From Caldicellulosiruptor naganoensis (GTDB taxonomy: Bacteria > Bacillota > Thermoanaerobacteria > Caldicellulosiruptorales > Caldicellulosiruptoraceae), in the NCBI RefSeq assembly GCF_026914285.1, contig NZ_CP113864.1:533501-597500 (forward strand): a stretch of 64,000 nucleotides of DNA, given 5' to 3'. Below, piece after piece: positions 1 to 8,997 of the stretch. The position numbers and the translations under genes are program-made. Below the pieces are notes generated by a model. That model saw only the letters and a list, made by a program, of their open reading frames with translations, searched no databases and was not told where the DNA came from. Numbering within the stretch: the first letter of the stretch is position 1; each line of letters starts with the position of its first letter.

Positions 1-139
1 TTCAAAACTAGATACCAGTCCCTTGAGTTTTGTTTGTTCATTTTTAAGTTTTAAAAATTGTTCTTGAAACTCCTTTTTTTAGTCTTTTGATAAAGGCTTC
101 AAAGAAGTTTAGTCCTTTTTCTTTTTTTTCAGAATATGG

Positions 140-174
140 TATAATAAATAGCACTAAAGTACAATAGAGAGGAG
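140..174 (+). promoter_or_regulatory. -10 element and ribosome site upstream of the addB-like gene
   Basis: A perfect TATAAT lies at 140-145 and a GAGAGGAG ribosome site at about 167-174, ahead of the GTG start at 183. No convincing -35 box sits 17 bases upstream of the -10. Positions 1-139 hold no gene I can support. Confidence 0.5.
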
Positions 175-182
175 AAAATTTC

Positions 183-2795
183 GTGAAAAAAGCCTACCTT
201 CTCAAAAATCTAAATTTAAACCTTTTAGAAAACGCAAAACCCAATCAGCTCATAATCCTCCCACGTCGCTTTAGCATAAAAAAGCTAAGAGAAAGACTTG
301 TTGAAAAAAATGGAGTTTTGTTTGATATTGACATATTCACATTTGACGATTTGCTAAGTACTGCTAAAAATGAAATTTTAAAGGAAAGAAAGTTTATCTC
401 AAGAGAGCAGGAGGTTTTGATAGTTTTTAACCTTTTAAAACAAATCTTCAAAGAGAAAAAAGACTTTGAAAGTGTACTGACATATGAATTTGTAAGTCAG
501 GTTTTATATCTTTTAAACCTCATGTTTTTGGAGTCAAAAGAATATCCTTCTTTGCCATCTTCAATTTCTTTTGAAAAGTATGATTGGTTAAAACTTCTTT
601 TTGTAAGGTACAAAGAATACCTTGATCAAAATAACCTTGTAAACTTTTCATATCTTCAGGACTTGGCAATTCAGCTCTATGAAAAAGGGAAAACTGGGCT
701 TAAAAATTACGATAGCGCAAAGATTGCATTTTTTGTTGACTTTAGATGTGACCAAAAAAGGCTTATATCAGTACTTTCAAAGATGCTCCATAATATAGAA
801 ATTTATCTTCCCTACTTTGATGACATTGAACTTTGCGAAAAAAATATTGAGTTTTTAAAATCTCTTGGTTTTGAATTTGGGTTGAGTAACTCTTCAGAAA
901 ATTCTAAAGGCAACCGCATCAAAGTCTTTTCATACAGTAACATCAGCCTTGAAGTGAATGCTCTTGTAAAGGAAATAAAGAGGGACTATATTGAAAATAA
1001 AATTGATTTTAACAAAATAGCAGTTGTTGTGCCAACTCTTGAGAGGTACAAAGACATTTTGCTAAAAACTTTTCAAGAAGAGCTTTTGCCAGTAAACCTT
1101 GAACATCAAAAAAGCCTTCTGGAGTTTGGATTTGTAAAGTTTATATTGGACTTAATAGAATTTTTAGGTTCTGAATTTGACAAAAAGAAGTTTGAAAAGA
1201 TTATTACCCACAGGTTTTTGAACAGAGAAGGGGCAAACTTTGAGATTTTGTTAGAAAGAATTAAAGATGTTTACATTATGAACTTTGAACAGGTGGCCTG
1301 CATTTTAGAAGAGCTTGAGTTTTTGCTCAATATGTACGCTTTTGAAGAGGAGAAAGAAAACTTTGAAAAAATTATAACTGTTTACAGGCGTATAGGAAGA
1401 ATAAAAAAAGATTATGATACAGAAAAACCAAAGCCGTATGCTGCATGGCTTATACAAACCCAAAGGGTATTTGAAAGACTTGGTATAACAAAGTCTGCTG
1501 AGTTTGTTAGCGACATTGAATTTCTAAAAGCTTTTCATGCCTTAAATGAGGTTTTTGAAAAAGGTTGTGAAAATACAAAAGAACTCAATTTTACCTATAC
1601 ATTTGAAGAATTTTTAGATTTATTCAAAACAGTACTTTCCCAGAAAAAGATAGATGTTTCTATAAACATCTTAAATGGCATTGATGTTTTAACTCTGCAG
1701 GATGCTATTGGTTCTGGCTATGAAAAGGTGTATTTCATAGGACTTTCTGATGATATTCTTCCCAAGACAAAGGTTGAAGAATTTTTGATGAATAGTCAGC
1801 TAAAGATGGATCTTTCGCTTGATGAGATAAAAGATTTTGACTATACATTCCAAAAGGAGTTGGTGGGCTTTAGAACAATTTTAAACTCTTATAACACTTA
1901 TCTTTCATATCCACGATTTTATCAATCAGAGCTTGGAAAAAGTCCTTTTGTGGAAATAGAAGGAATTGAGGTTGTTGACATTAAAGACAGTTACCTGCCA
2001 TGTAGCAGTGTTGTAACTCACAGGGAGCATAAGATAGCAAAATATTCAGGAAAAATAGAGAACCAGCCTATCGACGAAGATATAAAAGTGCCAGAGATTT
2101 TCCAAATCAAAGACAGGGAGCTTATTTTTCTTGCTCAATGTCCTCTAAAGTTTGGATTTAAGAAATTTTCTGTCGACCAGACGGAAAGTGATGATACCTT
2201 TTTCTCATCTAACTTGAGACTTCTTTATATGTGTATTCAGAGGATTTTATCTTTTGCTCCTGCTGAAGAAATTGTCAAATTGCTTGTTCAGAATTTGAGA
2301 TATACTGCAAATGATGCTGTTAAAAGAAAAGCAGCTGAAAATATTCTAGAAATGGCATTTGAAATAACTGAAAATATGTTAAGATTCAAGGTAAAAGAGT
2401 TTATACCTCAAAACATTGGGGGCAATCAACTTGTAATAAAACAAAACTTTGAAGGATTTGAGATTCAGCTTTTCCCAAACTTTGCTGTCAGAATAGAAGA
2501 TGAAGAAATTTACGGTTTTGTAAAAACAAAGAGAAAAGATGAAATTGATAAACTTTGGCTTTCTAAGTATGTCTTTAATATGGGAAAAGTTGCCGCTGTA
2601 TACTTATTTGATTCGCCAAAGTTTGTTATATATGATAATTCTACTATTGGGGAGCTTGATAGTGAAACAACTCAGAAATTAGCAAATTTAAAAGACCTAT
2701 TGAGGAAACTTCACAATCCCGAAATTTACAATAAAACCCTGCCGATAAAAAGTTGCTTTAACTGTGGTTATCAGCATGTATGTGTGATATTTTGA
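183..2795 (+). CDS. addB: AddB-like subunit of a helicase-nuclease, nuclease site apparently degenerate
   Basis: 870 residues, shorter than classical AddB (about 1,150). The identification rests on its place directly before an AddA-like helicase and on the C-terminal iron-sulfur pattern: Cys653, then C858-x2-C861-x5-C867, the one-plus-three cysteine layout of AddB. The partner complex would process double-strand DNA ends for recombination. I see no Walker A motif at the N-terminus, where many AddB proteins keep one. In the expected nuclease region (about residues 755-800) the paired Asp and the D/E-x-K motif are not visible; the closest stretch reads GFVKTKR. I infer a structural subunit holding an Fe-S cluster but probably no nuclease activity. 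GTG start with GAGAGGAG about 9 bases upstream. The family is assigned with fair confidence; the exact subfamily is uncertain. Confidence 0.7.
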   Translation: MKKAYLLKNLNLNLLENAKPNQLIILPRRFSIKKLRERLVEKNGVLFDIDIFTFDDLLSTAKNEILKERKFISREQEVLIVFNLLKQIFKEKKDFESVLTYEFVSQVLYLLNLMFLESKEYPSLPSSISFEKYDWLKLLFVRYKEYLDQNNLVNFSYLQDLAIQLYEKGKTGLKNYDSAKIAFFVDFRCDQKRLISVLSKMLHNIEIYLPYFDDIELCEKNIEFLKSLGFEFGLSNSSENSKGNRIKVFSYSNISLEVNALVKEIKRDYIENKIDFNKIAVVVPTLERYKDILLKTFQEELLPVNLEHQKSLLEFGFVKFILDLIEFLGSEFDKKKFEKIITHRFLNREGANFEILLERIKDVYIMNFEQVACILEELEFLLNMYAFEEEKENFEKIITVYRRIGRIKKDYDTEKPKPYAAWLIQTQRVFERLGITKSAEFVSDIEFLKAFHALNEVFEKGCENTKELNFTYTFEEFLDLFKTVLSQKKIDVSINILNGIDVLTLQDAIGSGYEKVYFIGLSDDILPKTKVEEFLMNSQLKMDLSLDEIKDFDYTFQKELVGFRTILNSYNTYLSYPRFYQSELGKSPFVEIEGIEVVDIKDSYLPCSSVVTHREHKIAKYSGKIENQPIDEDIKVPEIFQIKDRELIFLAQCPLKFGFKKFSVDQTESDDTFFSSNLRLLYMCIQRILSFAPAEEIVKLLVQNLRYTANDAVKRKAAENILEMAFEITENMLRFKVKEFIPQNIGGNQLVIKQNFEGFEIQLFPNFAVRIEDEEIYGFVKTKRKDEIDKLWLSKYVFNMGKVAAVYLFDSPKFVIYDNSTIGELDSETTQKLANLKDLLRKLHNPEIYNKTLPIKSCFNCGYQHVCVIF

Positions 2796-2826
2796 AGAAT
2801 GAAAAAATACTATGGGGGAAATAGCA

Positions 2827-5688
2827 ATGCCAAACATTACTTTGTACACTGCCTCTGCTGGGTGTGGAAAGACAGAAAGGATTGCAAACCTGTATGTTGA
2901 TTTGATAGCTCAAAATAGGGCTCTGCCTCAGCAGATAGTTGCAATCACTTATACCGAAAAGGCTGCAAGGGAGCTAAAAAGCAGAATAATCTCAAAAGCA
3001 AGACAGAGTAATATCGACATTATGACAATTTCCAAGATTCAAAGCTCACATATAAAGACAATACATTCATTTTGTATGTATCTTTTGAAGTTTTACTGGA
3101 TGAGAGCAAAGGTTGATGCAAATTTCAAAATTGTGCCAGATTTAAATAGTTTATATTACAAGTTCATTGATAACTATTTTTCTGTCATTCCACCTATTTT
3201 AGACAAAATAAAAATAGAAAGGTTTTTCATAGAAGAATATTTTCACCTTATTGAAGGTCTTATAGAAGAATATTCAAATTCAAAAAAATATGTTGGCAAG
3301 TCAATGCCTTTGGATAAGGAAATTGCATTTGTATTTGACCACATTGAAGATATGATGCAAAATGAGTTTTTAAAAGAGATTACCTACGACCTTGTTTTAG
3401 AAAAGACTGCAGAACTTTTGCAAATTCCTGAGGTTAAAAAAGATGTGAACTCCAAATTCAAATATCTGATTGTAGACGAATTTCAGGATTCAAACTTTTT
3501 GCAAAAATCTATATTTGAAAACATCTGCGATAATATCGTCTATGTTGGAGACAAGAAACAGTCAATTTACCGTTTTCAGGGAGCAGAGCCAGAAGTTTTT
3601 GACGAGGCTTTGGAAAATTGCAATAAGATTATTGAGCTTGGCACAAACTACAGAACAAATTCGGCTTTGGGGAAAAAGATTGATGCTATAAGTCAGATAA
3701 TATTCGGAAATAATTATAAGCCCTTAAACTACCATCACCAAGAAGATGGTTTTTTGAAGATTGTTGAAATTGTATGTCCTACAAAAGAAAACAAGCTTGT
3801 GAATGAGGCTCATTTTGTGGCAAGAAAGATAAAGGAGATGATAGAAGATGGCTATGAAATCAGCGTTGGAGGTGCTCCAAAGCGAAAAGTTAGGTACTCT
3901 GATTTTGCAATTTTGTCGCGCAAAATTAATAATATAGTTCACATTTACAAAAATGTGTTTGAAAGATATGACATTCCTCTTGAGATAAACTTCAAAAGAG
4001 GACTTTTACAGCAGGAAGAGATTGTACCTCTGTGGGGGCTTTTAAATATTCTACAGAGTCCAAATAAAAAATCAGGGTATATACAACTTTTGGCAAATAG
4101 AATCTTCGGTATAAGCCGCCATCATCTACTTTTTAGCAGTATCCATAATCTTCAAGAACTTTTACCAGATGATTTGAGAACCTTCATTTCAAAGGCAAGA
4201 GAGAGTCTTTACATCAAAAAACTTTCTGAGATTTTATATGAGTTTGAAGAGCTTTTTGAGTACAGCTGCAAGGTTTACAACATATTTGGTGAGAATAGCT
4301 ATGAGAATGTCATGCTATTTTACGATTTGGTAGAAGAAAGCGAATCCTTTTCAATTGATGAACTTGAAAGGTTTATTAATCTTCAAAACGAAAGGATGCA
4401 GTTTGGGAAAAGTCTTAATGACAGCTGTATATTGATGAGCATTCATTCAGCAAAAGGTTTGAGTTTTCCGATAGTGTTTTTAGTAGGGCTCGGCGAAAGC
4501 GTCCAGGGACCCATTCAAAGAAGTCCAAAACTCAGAGGCTGCTACAACACAAAATTCAAGGAATACACTATTGCACCATCATGGATGGATGATGAGTACA
4601 AAGCTGTGGGAAGTATTTTCAAAACTCAAGAAAAGGAAGAATTAAAAAGACTTTTCTATGTTGCAATCACAAGGCCAATGGCAGGACTTTTTATGGTAAA
4701 CTGTACAGTAAGGCCTTTGAACAAAAAAAGAGGTGGTTGGTCAAGGTCTTTTGCTGATGAGATTGGGTTTTCTGAGATTGTTAAGATGTCAAGTGATGTT
4801 GGAATTGAGTATGAAAAGCTTGAACTACAAGAAGACAAAGAACTGGAAAAGAGTTTTAAAAAAAATGTAGATGTCAAGACAAACTCCAGTTTTCCAACCA
4901 CAATCGTACCAGATAGATTTGAAAACAGGTTCAGATATCTATCACCAACTCACATTATAGATTTTAAAAGCTGCAGGGCTCTTTTTGCTTTCAAATACAT
5001 CATGGGACTGCCTATTTTCGATGAGGCAAATACAAAATCCGGAATCTCTCAAAATGCAAGAATACTTGGTACAACCATCCACAGAGTGCTTGAACTGACG
5101 TCACTTGACAAATTAGATAGCCTAAATCAAAACATAGCCTTGGCAATGGCAGAAAATGGGTTTGATGATGAGAACTTGATCAGAAATCTTGTTTACAACT
5201 TTTTCGACAGTCCATTTGTAAGTTCAATTAAAGATGAGATAGTGAAAGAAGAAAGTGAAATGCCTTTTTATTTAAAGCTGGGCGACCAAATAATATGCGG
5301 TGTAGTAGACAAGATATATCATCTTTCGGATAGAGTTTATCTTTTGGATTTCAAAACAAATTTGCATTTTGATGAAAGCAAGTTTGAGATTTACATTCCT
5401 CAGCTATTTCTTTACACCAAAGCAATGCTGGAAAGAGGTATACAAAAAAGTATATGCTCAGCTATATTTTGGCTAAGAGAAGGGAAGATGTTTGAGTATA
5501 AAATGAAAGACGAACACCTTGAGGATATTCTGAACACAATTGTTGAAATACGAAGCATCAAGACAAGGGAAGATGTTTTAAAGCTCATTGAAGAATCTGT
5601 AGAAAGAAAAGATTGCACAGGCTGTGACTTTGAATTTTACTGCAAAGATGAGCAAAACTTGACTTTGGTCAGAAAAAAACTTGAATAA
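2827..5688 (+). CDS. addA: AddA-like UvrD-family helicase with C-terminal Fe-S nuclease domain
   Basis: 953 residues from ATG 2827, preferred because GGGGGA at 2814-2819 sits about 8 bases before it; an in-frame ATG at 2812 lacks a ribosome site. All superfamily 1A helicase motifs are visible: Walker A GCGKT (Lys15), motif Ia ITYTEKAA, Walker B DEFQD (from residue 217), VGDKKQSIYRF, LGTNYRT, HSAKGLSFP and FYVAITRP. The C-terminal RecB-like nuclease has IHRVLEL, Asp828 in GVVDKIY, Asp841/Lys843 in LLDFKTN, and a QLFLYTKA motif, so it looks active. Unusually, it also has Cys716 plus C930-x2-C933-x5-C939, the Fe-S pattern normally found in AddB. It follows the AddB-like gene by about 30 bases, so co-transcription is likely. 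Shorter than classical AddA (about 1,200). Confidence 0.8.
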   Translation: MPNITLYTASAGCGKTERIANLYVDLIAQNRALPQQIVAITYTEKAARELKSRIISKARQSNIDIMTISKIQSSHIKTIHSFCMYLLKFYWMRAKVDANFKIVPDLNSLYYKFIDNYFSVIPPILDKIKIERFFIEEYFHLIEGLIEEYSNSKKYVGKSMPLDKEIAFVFDHIEDMMQNEFLKEITYDLVLEKTAELLQIPEVKKDVNSKFKYLIVDEFQDSNFLQKSIFENICDNIVYVGDKKQSIYRFQGAEPEVFDEALENCNKIIELGTNYRTNSALGKKIDAISQIIFGNNYKPLNYHHQEDGFLKIVEIVCPTKENKLVNEAHFVARKIKEMIEDGYEISVGGAPKRKVRYSDFAILSRKINNIVHIYKNVFERYDIPLEINFKRGLLQQEEIVPLWGLLNILQSPNKKSGYIQLLANRIFGISRHHLLFSSIHNLQELLPDDLRTFISKARESLYIKKLSEILYEFEELFEYSCKVYNIFGENSYENVMLFYDLVEESESFSIDELERFINLQNERMQFGKSLNDSCILMSIHSAKGLSFPIVFLVGLGESVQGPIQRSPKLRGCYNTKFKEYTIAPSWMDDEYKAVGSIFKTQEKEELKRLFYVAITRPMAGLFMVNCTVRPLNKKRGGWSRSFADEIGFSEIVKMSSDVGIEYEKLELQEDKELEKSFKKNVDVKTNSSFPTTIVPDRFENRFRYLSPTHIIDFKSCRALFAFKYIMGLPIFDEANTKSGISQNARILGTTIHRVLELTSLDKLDSLNQNIALAMAENGFDDENLIRNLVYNFFDSPFVSSIKDEIVKEESEMPFYLKLGDQIICGVVDKIYHLSDRVYLLDFKTNLHFDESKFEIYIPQLFLYTKAMLERGIQKSICSAIFWLREGKMFEYKMKDEHLEDILNTIVEIRSIKTREDVLKLIEESVERKDCTGCDFEFYCKDEQNLTLVRKKLE

Positions 5689-5810
5689 GTTTTCTTTTTT
5701 TCTTTTTTAACCAATTTAGAAGTTTGCAAATTTAAGAATTTAAAGGTTAAAATAAAATATGCGCGTTTTTGGCGCAAACCTTGACAATATACAAAAAGGA
5801 GTTTATTGTC

Positions 5811-6506
5811 ATGCTTGTTGATTTTATGAAGATCTCCACTGTTGATTATCCGAAAAAGATTGCAGCTACTTGTTTTTTTGGTGGCTGCAATTTTTCGTGT
5901 CCATTTTGTTACAACTCCCAGCTTGTAAACTTCAAGGGAGATTTTATGGATGATAACATATTTTTTGAGTATTTGGACAAGAGAAAAGGCATAGTTGACG
6001 CTGTATGCATCACTGGCGGCGAGCCAACCTTGAACGAAAAGTACTTAACAGAATTTATAAAAAAGATAAAACAAAGAGACTTTCTTGTCAAGCTTGACAC
6101 GAACGGCTCAAGACCAGAGGTTTTACAGAAACTTCTGAAAGAAAATCTTTTAGACTATGTAGCAATGGATATAAAAGCACCCCTCAGAAAATACCCTGAA
6201 CTTACAGGATTTAAAGATATTCAGAAGATTGAAGAGTCTGTTGAAATTTTGATGAGCTCACAAATAGACTATGAATTTAGAACAACCGTCAACAAAAACA
6301 TTCATACAGTTGAGGATATCTTAGAGATTGCAAGGTGGCTTAAAAACGCAAAGCTCTATGTTATAAAACCATACAAATACACACCTGATGTTTTGGACAG
6401 CAAACTTTGTGGCACCAAGGATTTGGAAATGGAATATTTACACCAGATTTATAATTGTGCAAAGAGTGAGGGAATTGAAAACATTAAAATTGGTGGGGGA
6501 CTGTAA
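5811..6506 (+). CDS. radical SAM activase, NrdG2 (anaerobic ribonucleotide reductase activating protein) type
   Basis: 231 residues from ATG 5811, chosen because AAAAGGAG at 5794-5801 lies 9 bases upstream; a longer reading from TTG 5769 has no ribosome site. The cluster motif C-x3-C-x2-C is seen in CNFSCPFC near residue 30, followed by the SAM-binding GGEPTL motif and a KLDTNG strand. The N-terminus (FMKISTVDYPKK) is typical of the clostridial NrdG2/pyruvate formate-lyase activase-like family, which installs a glycyl radical on a partner enzyme or has an unassigned role. No nrdD or glycyl-radical enzyme is present in the window, so the substrate cannot be named. It is followed 53 bases later by an MFS transporter gene. 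Confidence 0.75.
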   Translation: MLVDFMKISTVDYPKKIAATCFFGGCNFSCPFCYNSQLVNFKGDFMDDNIFFEYLDKRKGIVDAVCITGGEPTLNEKYLTEFIKKIKQRDFLVKLDTNGSRPEVLQKLLKENLLDYVAMDIKAPLRKYPELTGFKDIQKIEESVEILMSSQIDYEFRTTVNKNIHTVEDILEIARWLKNAKLYVIKPYKYTPDVLDSKLCGTKDLEMEYLHQIYNCAKSEGIENIKIGGGL

Positions 6507-6559
6507 AGTAATTGCAGTCAAAAGCTTTCATCGTTTTTGTATTATTGAGGTGATTTGTT

Positions 6560-7831
6560 ATGATAAAAATCAAAGCACAGATAGAGCAGATGTTTGCAGC
6601 TTTTAAGGAAATAAATCCAAATGCCCGAAAGATTTTGCTGTTTGAACCGTTGTTTGCTATACCCTATTCTATGTTTATCATATATTCCTCAATTTACATG
6701 ACACGAATGGGTGTAAAGGACTACCAGATAGGCTTGCTGTCTACAATTTTGAATTTAATGATGCTTGTAACATCGCCTTTTGCTGGACTACTTGTGAACA
6801 GATTTGGCCGGAAAAAGGTTTTGCTTATAGGCGACTTTATTTCTTGGTGTTTATATTCTTATATCTTTTTTGTCGCAAAAAACTTTGAATGGTTTTTAAT
6901 AGCAACACTCTTCAATGGTCTTATGAGAATCCCTGAGCTTGCATGGCGGCTATTGCTTATGGAAGACGCAACAGAAAACGAAAGGGTTGCAATATACTCT
7001 GTAACTGTTTTTGTATGGAATGTGGGGAGTCTTTTTGCTCCGTTGATGGGTCTGCTCGTTGCAAAATTTGGGCTGATTGTAGCAACAAAAAGCGTTGTGC
7101 TTATATTTGGGATTTTAGTGAATGTGTTAATAGTTGTGAGGCACTTAGTGACCGAGGAAAGTTCAGTTGGGCAGAAACTCGTGGAAGAAAATAACAATAG
7201 TGATAACCACAAATTTTCTGAGTGGCTTGATAGTGCAAAATATATGTTGAAAAACAAAGACTTACTTTTGATTGTACTTGTTGTTATATTTGGAAACATT
7301 GCACTTATATTTAGAGATACCTACAAGAATATATATCTTAGTGAAGGGTTAAAATACCCAGATGATATTATTTCTGTATTTCCTACTCTTTGGAGTGTTG
7401 TTACTGTTGTTTTCATAGTCTTTTTCATGCCAAAACTGAAAGACAAAAACCACGATAAGATGTTATTTTGGGGGATGCTCTTAGTTACCATTTCAAATAC
7501 CCTAATTTTGATAGCAAAGCCAGGAATATTTGGTTTTTTACTCATGATTGTTTCTACAATACTTGCTTCAATAGGCGCCACAATTTATTATTCATTTGCT
7601 GATGCAATCCTCGCAAATTCTGTTGACGACCAAAGAAGGGCCCATGTCTTTTCGATTTCTATGTTCTTAATGTCGCTTTTTTCAATGCCAATTGGTGCGA
7701 TTGCAGGGCAGTGTTATAGCTTTTCAAAGCTGCTTCCTTTTGGACTTGCTGCTTTCTTTACTCTGCTGTGCACAATCCTGATGTACAAGAAGGTCAGGAG
7801 AACAGAAGGTTTTTCACTAAAGGAAAGCTAA
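6560..7831 (+). CDS. MFS-family transporter
   Basis: 423 residues, with about twelve hydrophobic segments distributed over the whole length and a charged central loop near residues 190-220, as in two six-helix halves of the major facilitator superfamily. The loop after helix 2 contains VNRFGRKKVLLIGD, matching the conserved MFS motif A (G-x3-D/N-R-x-G-R-K/R). ATG start with GAGGTG about 8 bases upstream. The substrate cannot be inferred: flanking genes are a radical SAM activase and a LacI regulator. The gap to the LacI start is about 90 bases and I see no terminator, so read-through is possible. Confidence 0.8.
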   Translation: MIKIKAQIEQMFAAFKEINPNARKILLFEPLFAIPYSMFIIYSSIYMTRMGVKDYQIGLLSTILNLMMLVTSPFAGLLVNRFGRKKVLLIGDFISWCLYSYIFFVAKNFEWFLIATLFNGLMRIPELAWRLLLMEDATENERVAIYSVTVFVWNVGSLFAPLMGLLVAKFGLIVATKSVVLIFGILVNVLIVVRHLVTEESSVGQKLVEENNNSDNHKFSEWLDSAKYMLKNKDLLLIVLVVIFGNIALIFRDTYKNIYLSEGLKYPDDIISVFPTLWSVVTVVFIVFFMPKLKDKNHDKMLFWGMLLVTISNTLILIAKPGIFGFLLMIVSTILASIGATIYYSFADAILANSVDDQRRAHVFSISMFLMSLFSMPIGAIAGQCYSFSKLLPFGLAAFFTLLCTILMYKKVRRTEGFSLKES

Positions 7832-7922
7832 AGTTTTTAGGAGCAGAATAGCAATATTATTGAATAGAGAGTGGAAAAGGTATAGAATAGAAGACAGGAA
7901 TATAAATTTTTGGGGGTGTAAA

Positions 7923-8903
7923 ATGCCAACAGTAAAGGATGTTGCAAAAAGGGCAGGGGTTTCTGTTGCAACAGTCTCAAGAGTTTTGAACAATTCAAAT
8001 AAAGTCTCAGAAGAGACGCGCCAAAAAGTGCTTAAGGCGATAGAAGAGCTTGGTTTTAAGCCCAACCTTCTTGCAAGAAACTTCAGGAGGGACAAATCAA
8101 ACTTAATATTGGTTATTTTGCCTACTATTGCTAATGCATATTTTGCGCGTGTTGTAAAAGGAATTGAAGACACAGCAAGAAAATATGGTTATGGAATACT
8201 TCTTTGCACAACAGGGAACAGTCCTGAAATTGCTTCAGACTATTTGAAGCTTATTGAAAGAAAACAGGTTGATGGTGCGATAATTGCTTCTGCCAAAATT
8301 AGCAAAGATGCTCTTCTTGAAATTGACCCGAAAAAGATTGTTCAAGCTTGTGAGTTTTATCCGTTTTTAGATACCTCATGCGTTCTTATAGACCACAAGA
8401 AGGCTTTTTTTGAGATTGTAGATTATCTTATAAAAAAAGGAAAAAAGAATATCCTTTGTGCAATAGGAAATGAAGGGATTCCTTCTGAAGAAGAGAGAAA
8501 AGAAGGTTACAGGCAAGCACTTGAGAAAAATGGGATGGAGTTTAAAGAGGAGAATATCATAAGGTGTAGGTATGGATCTACAGAGATTTATGAAAAGTTA
8601 AAAACTCTTATTTGTTCAAAAAAATATGACGCAGTTGCGTGCTCCTCTGACCTTATGGCGGTAGGGGCGATAAAAGCAGCAAAGGCAGTAGGGCTTAAAA
8701 TACCTGACGAGTTTGCAGTGACAGGGTTTGACAATATCATGATTTCAAGACTTTATGAACCAAGTATAACAACAGTTGCTCAGCCGATGTATGAAATTGG
8801 AGAAAAGGCTACAGAAATTTTGATAAGTAGTTTGGAAAATAATAGCTTTTCAAAAGAGAGAGTTATTCTTCCTCATGACATAAAAACAAGAGAGTCTGCA
8901 TAA
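7923..8903 (+). CDS. LacI-family transcriptional regulator
   Basis: 326 residues from ATG 7923, where GGGGGTG lies just upstream; the longer frame from 7860 has no ribosome site and adds residues before the normal family start. The N-terminus, MPTVKDVAKRAGVS followed by VATVSRVLNN, is the LacI helix-turn-helix, followed by the hinge helix (KPNLLARNFRR) and a periplasmic-binding-like ligand domain ending in the usual GFDNI and TTVAQP motifs. It most likely senses a sugar or sugar derivative. Two palindromic sites flank the -10 region of the next promoter, so it probably represses the oxidoreductase/isomerase genes downstream. Confidence 0.9.
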   Translation: MPTVKDVAKRAGVSVATVSRVLNNSNKVSEETRQKVLKAIEELGFKPNLLARNFRRDKSNLILVILPTIANAYFARVVKGIEDTARKYGYGILLCTTGNSPEIASDYLKLIERKQVDGAIIASAKISKDALLEIDPKKIVQACEFYPFLDTSCVLIDHKKAFFEIVDYLIKKGKKNILCAIGNEGIPSEEERKEGYRQALEKNGMEFKEENIIRCRYGSTEIYEKLKTLICSKKYDAVACSSDLMAVGAIKAAKAVGLKIPDEFAVTGFDNIMISRLYEPSITTVAQPMYEIGEKATEILISSLENNSFSKERVILPHDIKTRESA

Positions 8904-8926
8904 GGTATTTTTTTGTTTTTAACTCA

Positions 8927-8974
8927 TTGTAATTGATTACATTTTGTTATATAATTTATGTGTAATCATTTACA
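8927..8974 (+). promoter_or_regulatory. promoter with two LacI-type operators
   Basis: TTGTAA at 8927-8932 and TATAAT at 8950-8955, separated by 17 bases, form a good sigma-A promoter. Two matching sites overlap it: TGTAATTGATTACA at 8928-8941, with perfect 6-base arms, on the -35, and TGTAATCATTTACA at 8961-8974, with one arm mismatch, over the likely transcription start. The sites are 33 bases apart, close to three helical turns. The arrangement suggests cooperative repression by the LacI regulator encoded just upstream. AAAGGAGAGG (about 8980-8989) then precedes ATG 8998. Confidence 0.75.
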
Positions 8975-8997
8975 TAAACAAAGGAGAGGATTTTGGA

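Noticed and set aside
5780-5785. TTGACA as a -35 box for the radical SAM gene
   Set aside because: A matching -10 would have to lie inside or after the start codon at 5811; no such element at correct spacing.
6388-6606. 72-residue frame overlapping the ends of the radical SAM and MFS genes
   Set aside because: Out of frame with both, no ribosome site, no recognisable protein features.
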